Origin: Chromatiales bacterium 21-64-14
GTDB lineage: Bacteria > Pseudomonadota > Gammaproteobacteria > 21-64-14
Length of the DNA: 64,000 nt
Assembly (NCBI GenBank): GCA_002255365.1
Contig: NCBI01000001.1
Span: 372,001-436,000, forward strand
Reading direction: 5' to 3'
Shown piece by piece: positions 18,731 through 28,300 of this stretch. A model generated the notes under the pieces. That model did not search any database. It was given only the letters and a program-made list of their open reading frames with translations, and was not told where the DNA came from. The number at the start of each line of letters is the position of its first letter. Within the stretch, counting starts at the first letter, position 1. Position numbers and translations under genes: made by a program.

Positions 18731-20470
18731 ATGAGTCTGGCCCTCGCAGGCACTGGAGTATCGCGCGGCATTGCCATTGGCAAGGCCCATATCGTCCAGC
18801 ACGGCCAGTTGGATATTCCCGAATACGTCATCCCCAAACGCCGGGTGGATACTGAGGTCCAACGGCTGCGACTAGCCCTGGACAGCACACGGCGCGAGCT
18901 GGAATCCATCAGTGCACAGATCTCCGGGAGTCTATCGACGGAAATCACCTCATTCCTCGACACTCACATCCTAATGTTGCGCGATTCCGCCCTAGCGGAG
19001 GTGCCGGCCCATCTGATCCGCACACAATTGTGCAACGCTGAGTGGGCGCTCAAGCAGCAGCGCGACGCATTGGTGCGCATGTTCGATGAAATGGAGGACC
19101 CGTATCTGCGCAGCCGCAAGGATGACGTGGATCATGTCGTCAACCGGGTACAACGGACCTTGCTGGATCAGGACGGCCGCGAGCACGGCGCCGGGGAGAA
19201 GCGCCTGCAAGGCTGCATCGTGCTGGCCGACGATCTCACGCCGGCGGACATCGTGCTCATGCATCATCAGGGCCTCGCAGCCTTCGTGACTGAGTTCGGC
19301 GGGCCGCTCTCCCACACCACCATCCTGGCCCGCAGTCTGCGCATCCCCACTATCGTCGGTGTACACCACATCCGCCAGTTCGTCCGCGACGAGGAACTGC
19401 TGGTGGTGGACGGCGACCGCGGCGTGGTGCTGGCGGATCTCGACGAGGCTTCGCTGCGTCACTACCGCCGGCGTCAGAAACAGCAGCAGCGCTACAATGC
19501 CACCCTCGCCCGGTTGCGGGGAAAGCCCGCCATAACCCGCGATGGGCGTGTCATCAAGCTACAGGCCAACATCGAACTGCCCGGTGACGCCGAATCAGTC
19601 CGCAAGCTCGGCGCGGATAGCGTGGGACTGTACCGCACCGAGTTCCTGTTCATGAACCGGGACGAACCACCCGGCGAGGACGAGCAGTTCGAAGCCTATG
19701 TACGTGTGGTACGCGAGCTCTCCGGTGCGCCGGTCACGATCCGCACCATTGACCTCGCGCCGGACAAGCCCCTGAAATCGGACTACGGAAACGTGGTTCC
19801 GGGCGCCAACCCAGCCCTCGGGCTGCGCGCCATCCGCCGCTGTCTGCGCGACCCTACACTGTTCAGGCCCCAGCTGCGTGCCATCTTGCGCGCCTCGGCC
19901 CATGGTCCAGTGCGGATGATGATCCCGATGTTGTCCAACCTCCAGGAAATCTCCCAGGCTCTGCAGCTCATCGCGGAAGCCAAGCGCGAGCTGCACGACA
20001 AAGGCGAACCCTTCGATCCCGATCTCGAGATCGGCGGCATGATCGAGGTCCCGGCGGCCGCGGTGGCCGCGCATTTGTTTGCCGCGCGTCTGGACTTTCT
20101 GTCCATCGGCACCAACGATCTTATCCAGTACACCCTGGCCATCGACCGCATCGACGACGACGTAACCTATCTGTACGACCCGCTGCACCCGGCGGTGCTG
20201 CAACTCATTCATACGGTGATCCACGCCGGCCACGAGGCCGGCATTCCAGTCTCGATGTGCGGTGAGATGGCCGGTGACGTGCGCTACACCCGCCTGTTGC
20301 TCGGTTTTGGGCTCACGGAGTTCAGCATGCACCCGGCCTCGCTCCTGGAGGTCAAGCGCATCGTGACCAACAGCGATGCCAGCGAACTCATGGTCCTTTC
20401 CAGGCAGTTGCTCGACGCCAGCGGGCCGGATGTGGCGGAGGCACTGTTCCGTAAACTCAGTCCGCTCTGA
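18731..20470 (+). CDS. ptsI: Phosphoenolpyruvate-protein phosphotransferase (EI)
   Basis: EI passes phosphate from PEP to HPr. The ATG at 18731 gives 579 residues; the in-frame upstream extension is not conserved. The N-terminal HPr-binding domain leads to active-site His195 in GGPLSHTTILAR. The PEP-binding barrel has GLYRTEFLFMNR, GANPALGLRAIR, IGTNDLIQYTLAIDR and the catalytic Cys in VSMCGEMAGD. No GAF domain is present, so this is classical EI rather than PtsP. It is the last gene of the PTS run. Confidence 0.96.
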   Translation: MSLALAGTGVSRGIAIGKAHIVQHGQLDIPEYVIPKRRVDTEVQRLRLALDSTRRELESISAQISGSLSTEITSFLDTHILMLRDSALAEVPAHLIRTQLCNAEWALKQQRDALVRMFDEMEDPYLRSRKDDVDHVVNRVQRTLLDQDGREHGAGEKRLQGCIVLADDLTPADIVLMHHQGLAAFVTEFGGPLSHTTILARSLRIPTIVGVHHIRQFVRDEELLVVDGDRGVVLADLDEASLRHYRRRQKQQQRYNATLARLRGKPAITRDGRVIKLQANIELPGDAESVRKLGADSVGLYRTEFLFMNRDEPPGEDEQFEAYVRVVRELSGAPVTIRTIDLAPDKPLKSDYGNVVPGANPALGLRAIRRCLRDPTLFRPQLRAILRASAHGPVRMMIPMLSNLQEISQALQLIAEAKRELHDKGEPFDPDLEIGGMIEVPAAAVAAHLFAARLDFLSIGTNDLIQYTLAIDRIDDDVTYLYDPLHPAVLQLIHTVIHAGHEAGIPVSMCGEMAGDVRYTRLLLGFGLTEFSMHPASLLEVKRIVTNSDASELMVLSRQLLDASGPDVAEALFRKLSPL

Positions 20471-20625
20471 ACAAGTGGGCATCGGCCGCGCCGTAGACCC
20501 GATTCACGATACCCGATACACTAACGCTGGCCGGTGCTCCCGGACACGGCGCGTCACACCGTGAAACATCGCCGTCCGGCGGTGCCCCGTTCTTCGGACC
20601 CAATACCGCACGAGTGGGTGTCCCC

Positions 20626-21984
20626 ATGCCCAAAACCGCCGAAAAGCAACACGTAAAAGATATCCTCCAAGTCGCGGCTGAGGCGTTGGAAAGTGGAACC
20701 CTGCGTAAGCTTCGGGCCATGGTCAACGACCTGCACCCGGCCGAGATTGCGCACCTGCTGGAATCAATGCCGAGCCCGCAGCGGGAAATCGTTTGGGAAC
20801 TCGTGGCACAGGAAAACGAGGGTGACGTACTGGTACACGTCAACGAGGAGGTTCGTGCCCGACTAATCCGCACCATGGATACCCGGGAGCTGATAGCCGC
20901 CACTGCGGGCCTCGACACGGACGACCTGGCGGATCTGCTGCAAACCCTGCCGAATACCGTGATCCAGCAGGTGCTGCGCTCCATGGACAAGCAGAACCGC
21001 CAGCGCCTGGAACAGGTGCTCTCCTACCGGGAGGACAGCGCCGGCGGCCTGATGAACACGGACACCATCACGGTACGGGCCGATGTCACCCTGGACGTGG
21101 TACTGCGTTATCTGCGCCTGCGCGGCGCGATCCCCGCGCTCACTGATAATCTGATCGTGGTCAACCGCCACGACCACTATTTGGGCGTGCTGCCACTCAC
21201 CGAACTGCTCACCAAAGACCCCGATCTCACTGTCGCCGAGGTCATGGACGGAGAACTGGAGGGGATCGCGGCCACCACACCGGAACGCGAAGTCGCCAAC
21301 CTGTTCGAGCGCCGGGACCTGGTCTCGGCGCCGGTGGTGGACGACAGCGGGCGGCTGCTGGGGCGCATCACCATCGACGACGTGGTCGACGTAATCCGGG
21401 ACGAGGCCGAGCACTCACTCATGAGCCTCACCGGGCTCAGCGAGGAGGATGACATCTTCTCCCCGGTACTGCCGGCCGCCCGACGCCGCGCGCTATGGCT
21501 GGGGATCAATCTCCTCACCGCCTTCCTCGCCTCCTCCGTCGTGGGCCTGTTCCAGCACACCATCAATCAGGTCGTCGCGCTCGCGGTGCTTATGCCGATC
21601 GTGGCCAGCATGGGTGGCATCGCCGGGAGCCAGACCCTCACCCTCGTCATCCGCGGCTTGGCCCTCGGGCAACTGGGGGAAACCAACGTGCGCTGGCTGT
21701 TGTTCAAGGAGGTCGCGGTGTCGGTGCTGAACGGCCTGTTGTGGGCGGCAGTGGTAGCGGTGGTGGTGGTGGCATGGTTCGATAACTTGCGCCTGGGGGG
21801 CATCATCGCCGCAGCCATGGTCATCAACCTGCTGTGCGCGGCGCTGGCGGGAGTGGCTATCCCCCTGGTGGAACGCCGGCTCGGCATCGACCCGGCGCTG
21901 GCCGGCACCGTCGTGCTGACCACTGTTACCGACGTAATGGGGTTTTTCTCCTTCCTTGGACTCGCGTCCCTGTTCCTGACCTGA
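20626..21984 (+). CDS. mgtE: Magnesium transporter MgtE
   Basis: Mg2+ channel with an N-terminal superhelical sensor domain (LHPAEIAHLLESM), paired CBS domains (about 140-265; VVNRHDHYLGVLPL, VVDDSGRLLGRITIDD) and five C-terminal membrane helices, including PIVASMGGIAGSQTLTLVIRG. The ATG at 20626 gives 452 residues and has GAGTGGG seven bases upstream; a GTG at 20614 is in frame. The 155-base gap after ptsI suggests separate expression. Confidence 0.95.
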   Translation: MPKTAEKQHVKDILQVAAEALESGTLRKLRAMVNDLHPAEIAHLLESMPSPQREIVWELVAQENEGDVLVHVNEEVRARLIRTMDTRELIAATAGLDTDDLADLLQTLPNTVIQQVLRSMDKQNRQRLEQVLSYREDSAGGLMNTDTITVRADVTLDVVLRYLRLRGAIPALTDNLIVVNRHDHYLGVLPLTELLTKDPDLTVAEVMDGELEGIAATTPEREVANLFERRDLVSAPVVDDSGRLLGRITIDDVVDVIRDEAEHSLMSLTGLSEEDDIFSPVLPAARRRALWLGINLLTAFLASSVVGLFQHTINQVVALAVLMPIVASMGGIAGSQTLTLVIRGLALGQLGETNVRWLLFKEVAVSVLNGLLWAAVVAVVVVAWFDNLRLGGIIAAAMVINLLCAALAGVAIPLVERRLGIDPALAGTVVLTTVTDVMGFFSFLGLASLFLT

Positions 21985-22022
21985 CCCGTCCGCGTCCCCG
22001 CTCCTATGAGGCCCCGTTCCCC

Positions 22023-23438
22023 ATGACCGAAACCTTTGATCTGGTCATCATCGGCTCCGGGCCCGGCGGATACCGGGCGGCGGTGTTGGCTACCCTGCGG
22101 GACCTGCGGGTAGCGATCGTGGAGGCGGGAGTATGGGGCGGCTGCTGCCTCAACCGCGGCTGCGTCCCCAAGAAGGACTGGTACCACACAGCACGCTTGG
22201 TAGCAGCGTCGGCGGGATTCGCGGACCGCGGTCTGTCCGGTACCCTGCAGGCGGACCTGGCGGGTGCTTGGCGCCACCAGCACCAAGTGGTCCGAACGGT
22301 ACGGGACAGTTACCTGGACTATATGAAACGCCTGAGTATCCGCACCATCGAGGGCCACGGACGGCTCGCGGGTCCGGGCCGCGTGCAGGTAAGCGGGACG
22401 GACGGCGAACGGGAACTGCACGCCCACCATATTATTCTCGCTACTGGCGCCAACGCCTCCCTGCCCGGAGACATGGACCTGACGCTCACCCCCGGGCGCA
22501 TCCTCAACACCGACATGCTGTTCGACGAACCGCCGCCGTCCGGCCAGCGGGTAGGCGTGCTGGGCAGCGGCGTGGTCGCCACCGAATTCGCCTATATCCT
22601 GCGCTTGCTGGGGAAGGAAGTCGTGTGGCTGCCGCGCTCCGCACCGCTGCACCGGACTCGCTTTACACCCCAGGCGCGTTCCGCCCTGGGCACCGCCCTG
22701 GACCGCTACGGGATCGAGACCCACCCCGGTGCACGGCTGCGCACCGCCACCACTGACGGTGCCGGCGTGCATCTAACCCTGGAGGACGGCCGGATCATGA
22801 CCATGGACTGGCTCCTGCTAGGCACCGGGCGCCGGCCCCACACCACGGACCTGGGCCTGAACACCGCCGGGATTGAGACCGACGCCCACGGCTACATCCA
22901 GCGCGATGAATTCCTGCAGACCGCGGCGCCGAACGTATATGCCATCGGCGATTGCGCCGGGCATGAAATGACCTCCAACCAGGCCCTGGCGGATGCCACC
23001 GTCGCGGTACACAATCTGATCACTGGCAACACCCGGCGCAAGGATGACGGCTGGGTACCGTTCGTGGTCTACAGCGCCCTGGAACTGGCGCGACTGGGTA
23101 TGAACGACGACGAGGCGGAGGAGCGCGAGTACGAACCGGCGGTGGGGTTCGCGGCCTTCGACACCTCACCCTGCGCGCTCGCCCAGGGGGATCCCGAAGG
23201 GTTCGTGCGGCTGCTGGCGGACATGGACACCGGCGCCCTGCTGGGCGGGGAGATCGTGGGCGCCGAGGCCGGCGAGTTGATCCACCTGCTGGCCCTCGCT
23301 CCGGACCGGGATACCGCCCTGCGCTGGCTGGCCGAGGGCCGTTTCAACCACCCGGCGCGCGCCGAAGAGTTGCTCAACGCCACCGAGACCCTGGCAGGGA
23401 AATGGGGTCTCGAAGAGGCGATCTTCGGGAAACCGTGA
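22023..23438 (+). CDS. Dihydrolipoamide-dehydrogenase-like flavoprotein disulfide reductase
   Basis: FAD- and NAD(P)-binding class I disulfide oxidoreductase (471 residues). It has GSGPGGYRAA (FAD motif), the redox pair Cys42/Cys47 in CCLNRGCVPKK with an extra Cys41, VLGSGVVATEFA (NAD motif), YAIGDCAG, and the C-terminal His443/Glu448 pair in NHPARAEEL that completes the dimer active site. No 2-oxo-acid dehydrogenase E1/E2 or lipoyl gene is nearby, so the partner is unknown. It has no mercuric-reductase metal-binding extensions. It is 38 bases after mgtE. Confidence 0.88.
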   Translation: MTETFDLVIIGSGPGGYRAAVLATLRDLRVAIVEAGVWGGCCLNRGCVPKKDWYHTARLVAASAGFADRGLSGTLQADLAGAWRHQHQVVRTVRDSYLDYMKRLSIRTIEGHGRLAGPGRVQVSGTDGERELHAHHIILATGANASLPGDMDLTLTPGRILNTDMLFDEPPPSGQRVGVLGSGVVATEFAYILRLLGKEVVWLPRSAPLHRTRFTPQARSALGTALDRYGIETHPGARLRTATTDGAGVHLTLEDGRIMTMDWLLLGTGRRPHTTDLGLNTAGIETDAHGYIQRDEFLQTAAPNVYAIGDCAGHEMTSNQALADATVAVHNLITGNTRRKDDGWVPFVVYSALELARLGMNDDEAEEREYEPAVGFAAFDTSPCALAQGDPEGFVRLLADMDTGALLGGEIVGAEAGELIHLLALAPDRDTALRWLAEGRFNHPARAEELLNATETLAGKWGLEEAIFGKP

Positions 23439-23489
23439 TCAGGTATCGGGACCGGTTCCGCCATCCCCAATCCCCGAATCGAGGCCTCC

Positions 23490-23846
23490 ATGCTGGACAG
23501 GAATTTCGCCGAACGCTTCGCCACCCAGTGGATCGACGCCTGGAACCGTCATGACCTGGAGCAGATCCTCTCCCACTACACCGACGACTTCGAGATGTCC
23601 TCACCCGTCATCATCGACATCGCAGGGGAGCCGTCGGGGACCTTGGCGGGCAAGGAAAAGGTCGGCGCCTATTGGGCCAGGGCGCTGGAGCGGGCCCCCG
23701 ACCTGCATTTCGAATGGCTCGCGACCCTGATCGGAGTAAACAGCATTACCCTGCACTACCGCGGGCCCCGAGGACTTGCCGCGGAGGTATTCCATTTCAA
23801 CGCCGAAGGCAAGATTCATCGGGCGTACGCACACTACGCGCCGTAG
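23490..23846 (+). CDS. NTF2-like / SnoaL-like domain protein
   Basis: A 118-residue single-domain protein of the NTF2-like cone fold. FATQWIDAWNRHDLEQILSHYTDDFEMSSP is the typical N-terminal helix-strand region, and VFHFNAEGKIHRAYAHYAP ends the sheet. GAGG lies close to the ATG. Such proteins range from isomerases to binding proteins, so the substrate cannot be predicted. It shares strand and proximity (51 bases) with the flavoprotein gene. Confidence 0.8.
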   Translation: MLDRNFAERFATQWIDAWNRHDLEQILSHYTDDFEMSSPVIIDIAGEPSGTLAGKEKVGAYWARALERAPDLHFEWLATLIGVNSITLHYRGPRGLAAEVFHFNAEGKIHRAYAHYAP

Positions 23847-23893
23847 CTTCCATAGCTCATCCGTGCTCGCCGCACGGACGACGCGCCGCGACC

Positions 23894-25249
23894 CTACTCG
23901 CCGGCGATCGTCATGCGTTCGATGAGCAGGGAACCGGTGCGCACGTTGCCGCGGGGATCGACATCGCGGCCCACCGCCGCGAGGCCGCGGTAGATGTCCC
24001 GCAGGTTACCGGCGACGGTGATCTCCTCCACCGGGTACTGGAGTTCGCCCCCCTCCACCCAATAGCCTGCAGCGCCCCGGGAGTAATCACCCGTGAGCAG
24101 GTTAATGCCGTGCCCCATCAGTTCGGTGACCAGCAGACCGGTGCCCATCTCGCGCAGCAACCCATCCAAGTCGTGGTCGCCAGGTTGGATAATGACGTTG
24201 TGGGCGCCGCCGGCGTTGCCGGTGGTCTCCATGCCCAGCTTGCGTGCCGCGTAGCTGTCCAGCAGGTAGCCTTGCAGCACACCGTCCTTCACCAACGCAC
24301 GGGCACGGGTCTCCACGCCTTCCGAATCAAACGGGGCGCTGCCCAGGGCCTTGGGCAGATGGGGCTGTTCCTGGATCTGTACGAAGGACGGGAACACCGG
24401 CTTGCCCAGGTGATCCACCAGGAACGAGGCCTTGCGGTAGAGGTTGCCGCCGCGGATCGCGCTCAAAAAGTGGCCCAACAGTCCGCCGGCCAGTTCAGCG
24501 GCGTAGATCACCGGGGCTTGGCGGGTACTCAGCCGCTTGGCGTCGAGGCGGTGCAGGGTGCGTTGCGCGGCGCGGCGGCCCACCGCCTCCGCGGACTCCA
24601 ACTCGGTGCGGTCACGGGCCACGGTGTACCAGTAGTCGCGCTGCATGCCCTGCTCAGACTGGGCGATCACCGCGCAACTCAGGCTGTGACGGGTGCTGGC
24701 GTAGCCCCCCATAAAGCCGTGGGTATTGGCATACACGCGGATACCGCGGTGGCTATTGACGCCGGCGCCCTCGGAGTTGGTAATGCGCGGGTCCAGCTCC
24801 CGTGCCGCGTTCTCGCAGGCCAGCGTCAGCTCGATGGCGGCATCGGCGTTCAGCATCCAGGGATGATCCAGGTCCAGTTGCGGGATGACCCGGGCCATGC
24901 GTGCGGCATCGGCAAGGCCGGCGTACGGGTCCTCGGCGGTATACCGGGCGATGTCGCAGGCGGCGCGCACGGTGTCGCGCACGGTGTCGGTGCGTAGATC
25001 CGCGGTACTCGCCGAGCCCTTGCGGGCGCCGAAATACACCGTGACCCCGAGCCCGCGGTCGCGGTGGTATTCCACGGTCTCCACCTCGCCCAGACGCACG
25101 TTCACCGACAAGCCGATCTCGCTGCTGACGCCGGCCTCGGCGGCACTGGCCCCCTGGCGGCGGGACTCGTCCAGGATCTGCTGCACCAGGGGTTCGAGTT
25201 CGGAGGGATCCGGTACCGCGTCAACGGCTTTGGTCAGCGGCTTACTCAT
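23894..25249 (-). CDS. pmbA: Metalloprotease-related protein PmbA (TldE)
   Basis: Partner of TldD in the heterodimeric TldD/E protease, known for microcin B17 maturation and CcdA degradation. The start at 25249 (MSKPLTKAVD) gives 451 residues. The C-terminal region (GNAGGAHNVIIQPG, ELMGHGINLLTGDYSRGAAGYWVE) is diagnostic. PmbA lacks the HExxxH metal site present in TldD. It is downstream of tldD on the same strand, separated by a small unknown ORF. Confidence 0.95.
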   Translation of the reverse strand: MSKPLTKAVDAVPDPSELEPLVQQILDESRRQGASAAEAGVSSEIGLSVNVRLGEVETVEYHRDRGLGVTVYFGARKGSASTADLRTDTVRDTVRAACDIARYTAEDPYAGLADAARMARVIPQLDLDHPWMLNADAAIELTLACENAARELDPRITNSEGAGVNSHRGIRVYANTHGFMGGYASTRHSLSCAVIAQSEQGMQRDYWYTVARDRTELESAEAVGRRAAQRTLHRLDAKRLSTRQAPVIYAAELAGGLLGHFLSAIRGGNLYRKASFLVDHLGKPVFPSFVQIQEQPHLPKALGSAPFDSEGVETRARALVKDGVLQGYLLDSYAARKLGMETTGNAGGAHNVIIQPGDHDLDGLLREMGTGLLVTELMGHGINLLTGDYSRGAAGYWVEGGELQYPVEEITVAGNLRDIYRGLAAVGRDVDPRGNVRTGSLLIERMTIAGE

Positions 25250-25478
25250 GGGATGGGTCAGCTCCAGCGGATCGGAAAAGGTCGGTGACACCAAACGGGT
25301 CGGCACCACCGCAGTGCAGGGGGCTGCCCGACGAATCGCGGAGCGAATGTGGCCGTATCAAACCGGCCCACTTCCCGGTCGGTCGCGTGCGGCGGGCCCG
25401 CGGGACTCACCCACGGATTCCGAAACGTTCCGCGTTCGCCCACCCGCCGCGCCATTCACAGATTACTCGGACACACGC

Positions 25479-25745
25479 CTAGCCGGCGCGCTTGTTGATA
25501 GCCTGCCGGTTGCCCCAGCGGGACAGGTCGTCCACCTGGACCCCCACCCACCACAGGGGGCCGACACTGTCCCGGGTGTGTCCGCCCACCAACCGTTGGC
25601 CAGGGCCGAGCCGCACTGCGGGGCCGAAACGTTCGGCATCCTCGCGGCGCCGGAACGCGTGCCACTGCACAACGTTGCCGTCGCCCGGCTCCCTGGGCAA
25701 CGCGCGCTCGGTCAGGAACAGGGACGATTGCGTGGTCTCGGCCAT
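25479..25745 (-). CDS. Hypothetical tryptophan-containing small protein
   Basis: An 88-residue ORF starting MAETTQSSLF, with GGGAG eight bases before its ATG, 36 bases after tldD on the same strand. It is Arg- and Gly-rich with four Trp (VVQWHAF, LWWVGVQVDDLSRW), has no signal peptide or membrane helix, and matches no family I know. Its strand, Shine-Dalgarno and position in an otherwise tight gene chain favour a real gene. The 229 bases between its stop and pmbA show no other feature. Confidence 0.6.
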   Translation of the reverse strand: MAETTQSSLFLTERALPREPGDGNVVQWHAFRRREDAERFGPAVRLGPGQRLVGGHTRDSVGPLWWVGVQVDDLSRWGNRQAINKRAG

Positions 25746-25781
25746 GATCTGCACTCCCGCTGGTTACCTCCGCAAAGTCCG

Positions 25782-27224
25782 TCAAGCCTGGGTCCCACCC
25801 ACGGTCAACTGGTCCACCCGCAGCGTCGGCTGCCCGACGCCTACCGGGACACTCTGGCCTTCCTTGCCGCAAGTGCCGATCCCGGCGTCCAGCTCCAGAT
25901 CGTTGCCCACCATGCTGACCCGGGTGAGCACATCGGGGCCGTTGCCGATCAGGGTGGCGCCCTTGACCGGACGGGTCACCTTGCCGTTCTCGATCAGGTA
26001 CGCCTCGCTGGCGGAGAACACGAACTTGCCGGAGGTGATGTCCACCTGGCCGCCACCGAAGTTGACGGCATACAGGCCCCGATCCACGGACGCGATGATC
26101 GCCTCCGGGTCATGCTCCCCGGCCAACATGTAGGTGTTGGTCATACGCGGCATGGGCAGGTGCGCGTAGGACTCACGCCGCCCGTTGCCGGTGGCCGCCA
26201 TGTTCATCAGCCGGGCATTGAGTTTGTCCTGCAGGAACCCCTTGAGCACGCCGTTCTCGATAAGCACAGTGCACTGGGTAGGCGTGCCTTCGTCGTCCAC
26301 GTTGAGAGAGCCGCGGCGCTGGGCCAGCGTTCCGTCATCCACCACCGTGCATCCCGCGGAGGCCACCTTCTCGCCCATACGTCCGGCAAACGCGGAGGTG
26401 CCCTTGCGGTTGAAGTCGCCCTCCAGACCATGGCCCACCGCCTCGTGCAGCAGCACCCCAGGCCAGCCCGGCCCGAGCACCACGGTCATGGTACCGGCAG
26501 GAGCGGCCACCGCGTCCAGGTTCACCAGGGCTTGGCGCACGGCCTCGCGGGCATAGTGCAGGGCGCGCCCCTGTTCCTGAAAATAGGGGTAACCGAAACG
26601 CCCGCCGCCCCCGAAGGAGCCCTGTTCGCGACGCCCGTTCTGCTCCACGATCACGACCACATTGAGGCGCACCAGGGGCCGCACGTCAGCGGCCAAGGTA
26701 CCATCGGCGGCGGCCACCAGGATCACGTCCTGACCCGCCGCCAGACTGATCATCACCTCCTGCACGCGTGGATCCTGACGTCGCGCCTCCTCGTCCACGC
26801 TGCGCAGCAACGCTATCTTGTCAGCAGCAGACAGGGTGTCCAGCGGATCCAGCGGCACATAGAGTTGATGACCGGTGCGCCGGTTCCATGCCTGCAGCGT
26901 GCCCTCGCCGCCACTGCGGGCTATGGCCCGGGCCGCCTGGGAGGCTTCGAGCAGCGCCGGCAGCAAGATCTCGTCGGAGTAGGCGAAACCGGTCTTCTCG
27001 CCACTGATCACCCGCACCCCGACGCCCTGCTCGATGCTGTGGCTGCCGTCCTTGACGATCCCGTCCTCCAGGGACCAGGACTCGTGGCGGCTGGCCTGGA
27101 AATAGAGATCTGCGCTGTCCACCGACGGGCCCAGCAGGCGCTGGAACACCTGATCCAGGTCCGACTCGGTGAGCCCTGAGGGATCGAGGATGCGATGTTT
27201 GGCGATGTCCAGTGCGTTACGCAT
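25782..27224 (-). CDS. tldD: Metalloprotease TldD
   Basis: Catalytic subunit of the TldD/TldE protease. The zinc motif [16 protein letters not shown] is intact near residues 256-271. [26 protein letters not shown] and the C-terminal [17 protein letters not shown] are typical. The 480-residue length is normal. Its ATG overlaps the end of the nitrilase-family gene by eight bases, a gammaproteobacterial arrangement downstream of yhdP. Confidence 0.97.
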   Translation of the reverse strand: MRNALDIAKHRILDPSGLTESDLDQVFQRLLGPSVDSADLYFQASRHESWSLEDGIVKDGSHSIEQGVGVRVISGEKTGFAYSDEILLPALLEASQAARAIARSGGEGTLQAWNRRTGHQLYVPLDPLDTLSAADKIALLRSVDEEARRQDPRVQEVMISLAAGQDVILVAAADGTLAADVRPLVRLNVVVIVEQNGRREQGSFGGGGRFGYPYFQEQGRALHYAREAVRQALVNLDAVAAPAGTMTVVLGPGWPGVLLHEAVGHGLEGDFNRKGTSAFAGRMGEKVASAGCTVVDDGTLAQRRGSLNVDDEGTPTQCTVLIENGVLKGFLQDKLNARLMNMAATGNGRRESYAHLPMPRMTNTYMLAGEHDPEAIIASVDRGLYAVNFGGGQVDITSGKFVFSASEAYLIENGKVTRPVKGATLIGNGPDVLTRVSMVGNDLELDAGIGTCGKEGQSVPVGVGQPTLRVDQLTVGGTQA

Positions 27225-28080
27225 GGTGGTCTTCGCTGTGTTTCGGATCGGGCAGGTCGCAGTACAGGCGCCGATGGTCGATGGCCGGAAAATTGCGCCG
27301 CGTGGTGCGCAGCCGCGCCGCGTCGAGATCCCCGCAGACGATGCCCGAGCCCCGTGTGAGCCGGTCCAGGACCGTGCCCCAGGGGTCCACGATCATGGTG
27401 TCGCCGTGGGTCTCACGGCCGTTCAGATGATAGCCACCCTGGGCCGCCGCGATCATGTAGCAAAGGTTCTCGATCGCCCGCGCCCGCACCAGGGTCGCCC
27501 AATGCGCCTTGCCAGTGACCGCGGTGAAGGCAGAGGGCATCGCAAGCAGTTCCGCACCGTCATCCAGCAGGCGACGAAACAGCTCCGGGAACCGTAAATC
27601 ATAACACACCGCCAGCCCGAGCCGCCCGAAGGGGGTATCGAGCACCACGGCGCGGTCCCCAGGTTCAATGGTCTGGGACTCCGTGTAGCGCTCCGCGCTG
27701 GCCACCAGATGGACATCGAACAAGTGCAGCTTGTCGTAGCGGGCCACGCGGCGACCGCGGAGATCGAAGACCAGACACGCGGCACGCACTTTATCAGGGA
27801 CGCTGGCCTCCAGCGGCACGGTACCGCCCACCAGCCAGATCCCGTGGCGCAGCGCCTGGTTGGCCAGGAAGTCCTGTATGGGACCGCTGCCTTCGGGTTC
27901 GCAGGCCGCCACCTTGTCGGTTTCCTGCATCCCCATGATAGCGAAGTTCTCCGGCAGCACTACCAAACCGGCGCCAGCGGCCGCCGCCTGGCCGATCAAC
28001 CGCTCGGCTTCCAGGAGGTTGGCGTGGACATGGGGACCCGAGGCCATCTGCACGGCGGCCACCCGTTGCGGCTTGGACAC
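27217..28080 (-). CDS. Carbon-nitrogen hydrolase (Nit-like amidase)
   Basis: Nitrilase-superfamily amidase of 287 residues. The catalytic triad is visible as Glu44 (VVLPENF), Lys117 ([11 protein letters not shown]) and Cys159 ([11 protein letters not shown]). The sequence is of the Nit1/YbeM-like branch, which deaminates damaged glutathione, but the substrate is inferred only from the family. It lies 220 bases after yhdP and overlaps tldD by eight bases. Confidence 0.92.
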   Translation of the reverse strand: MSKPQRVAAVQMASGPHVHANLLEAERLIGQAAAAGAGLVVLPENFAIMGMQETDKVAACEPEGSGPIQDFLANQALRHGIWLVGGTVPLEASVPDKVRAACLVFDLRGRRVARYDKLHLFDVHLVASAERYTESQTIEPGDRAVVLDTPFGRLGLAVCYDLRFPELFRRLLDDGAELLAMPSAFTAVTGKAHWATLVRARAIENLCYMIAAAQGGYHLNGRETHGDTMIVDPWGTVLDRLTRGSGIVCGDLDAARLRTTRRNFPAIDHRRLYCDLPDPKHSEDHHA

Positions 28081-28300
28081 CGGTCAGGTCTCCCAGGCCG
28101 TGCCGGAAACAGCGGACATCGACGGGACTGCGATACGCATCATGCCCTCAGAATACCATAAGCCGATCGCGCATCACCGACCCCCTCATAGCCGGAAGTC
28201 AGGACCGGCCTCCAATCATGGGCAGCGCTGCGCGCGCCCGCGCCGGGCTATTCCCTACACCCGCGGCGCCGGTGAGACGAAATCCATTGGGAAATGCGGG

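Noticed and set aside
24885..27179. 764-codon open frame on the plus strand
   Set aside because: Antisense to pmbA, the small ORF and tldD, all of which are clearly real; no recognisable domain.
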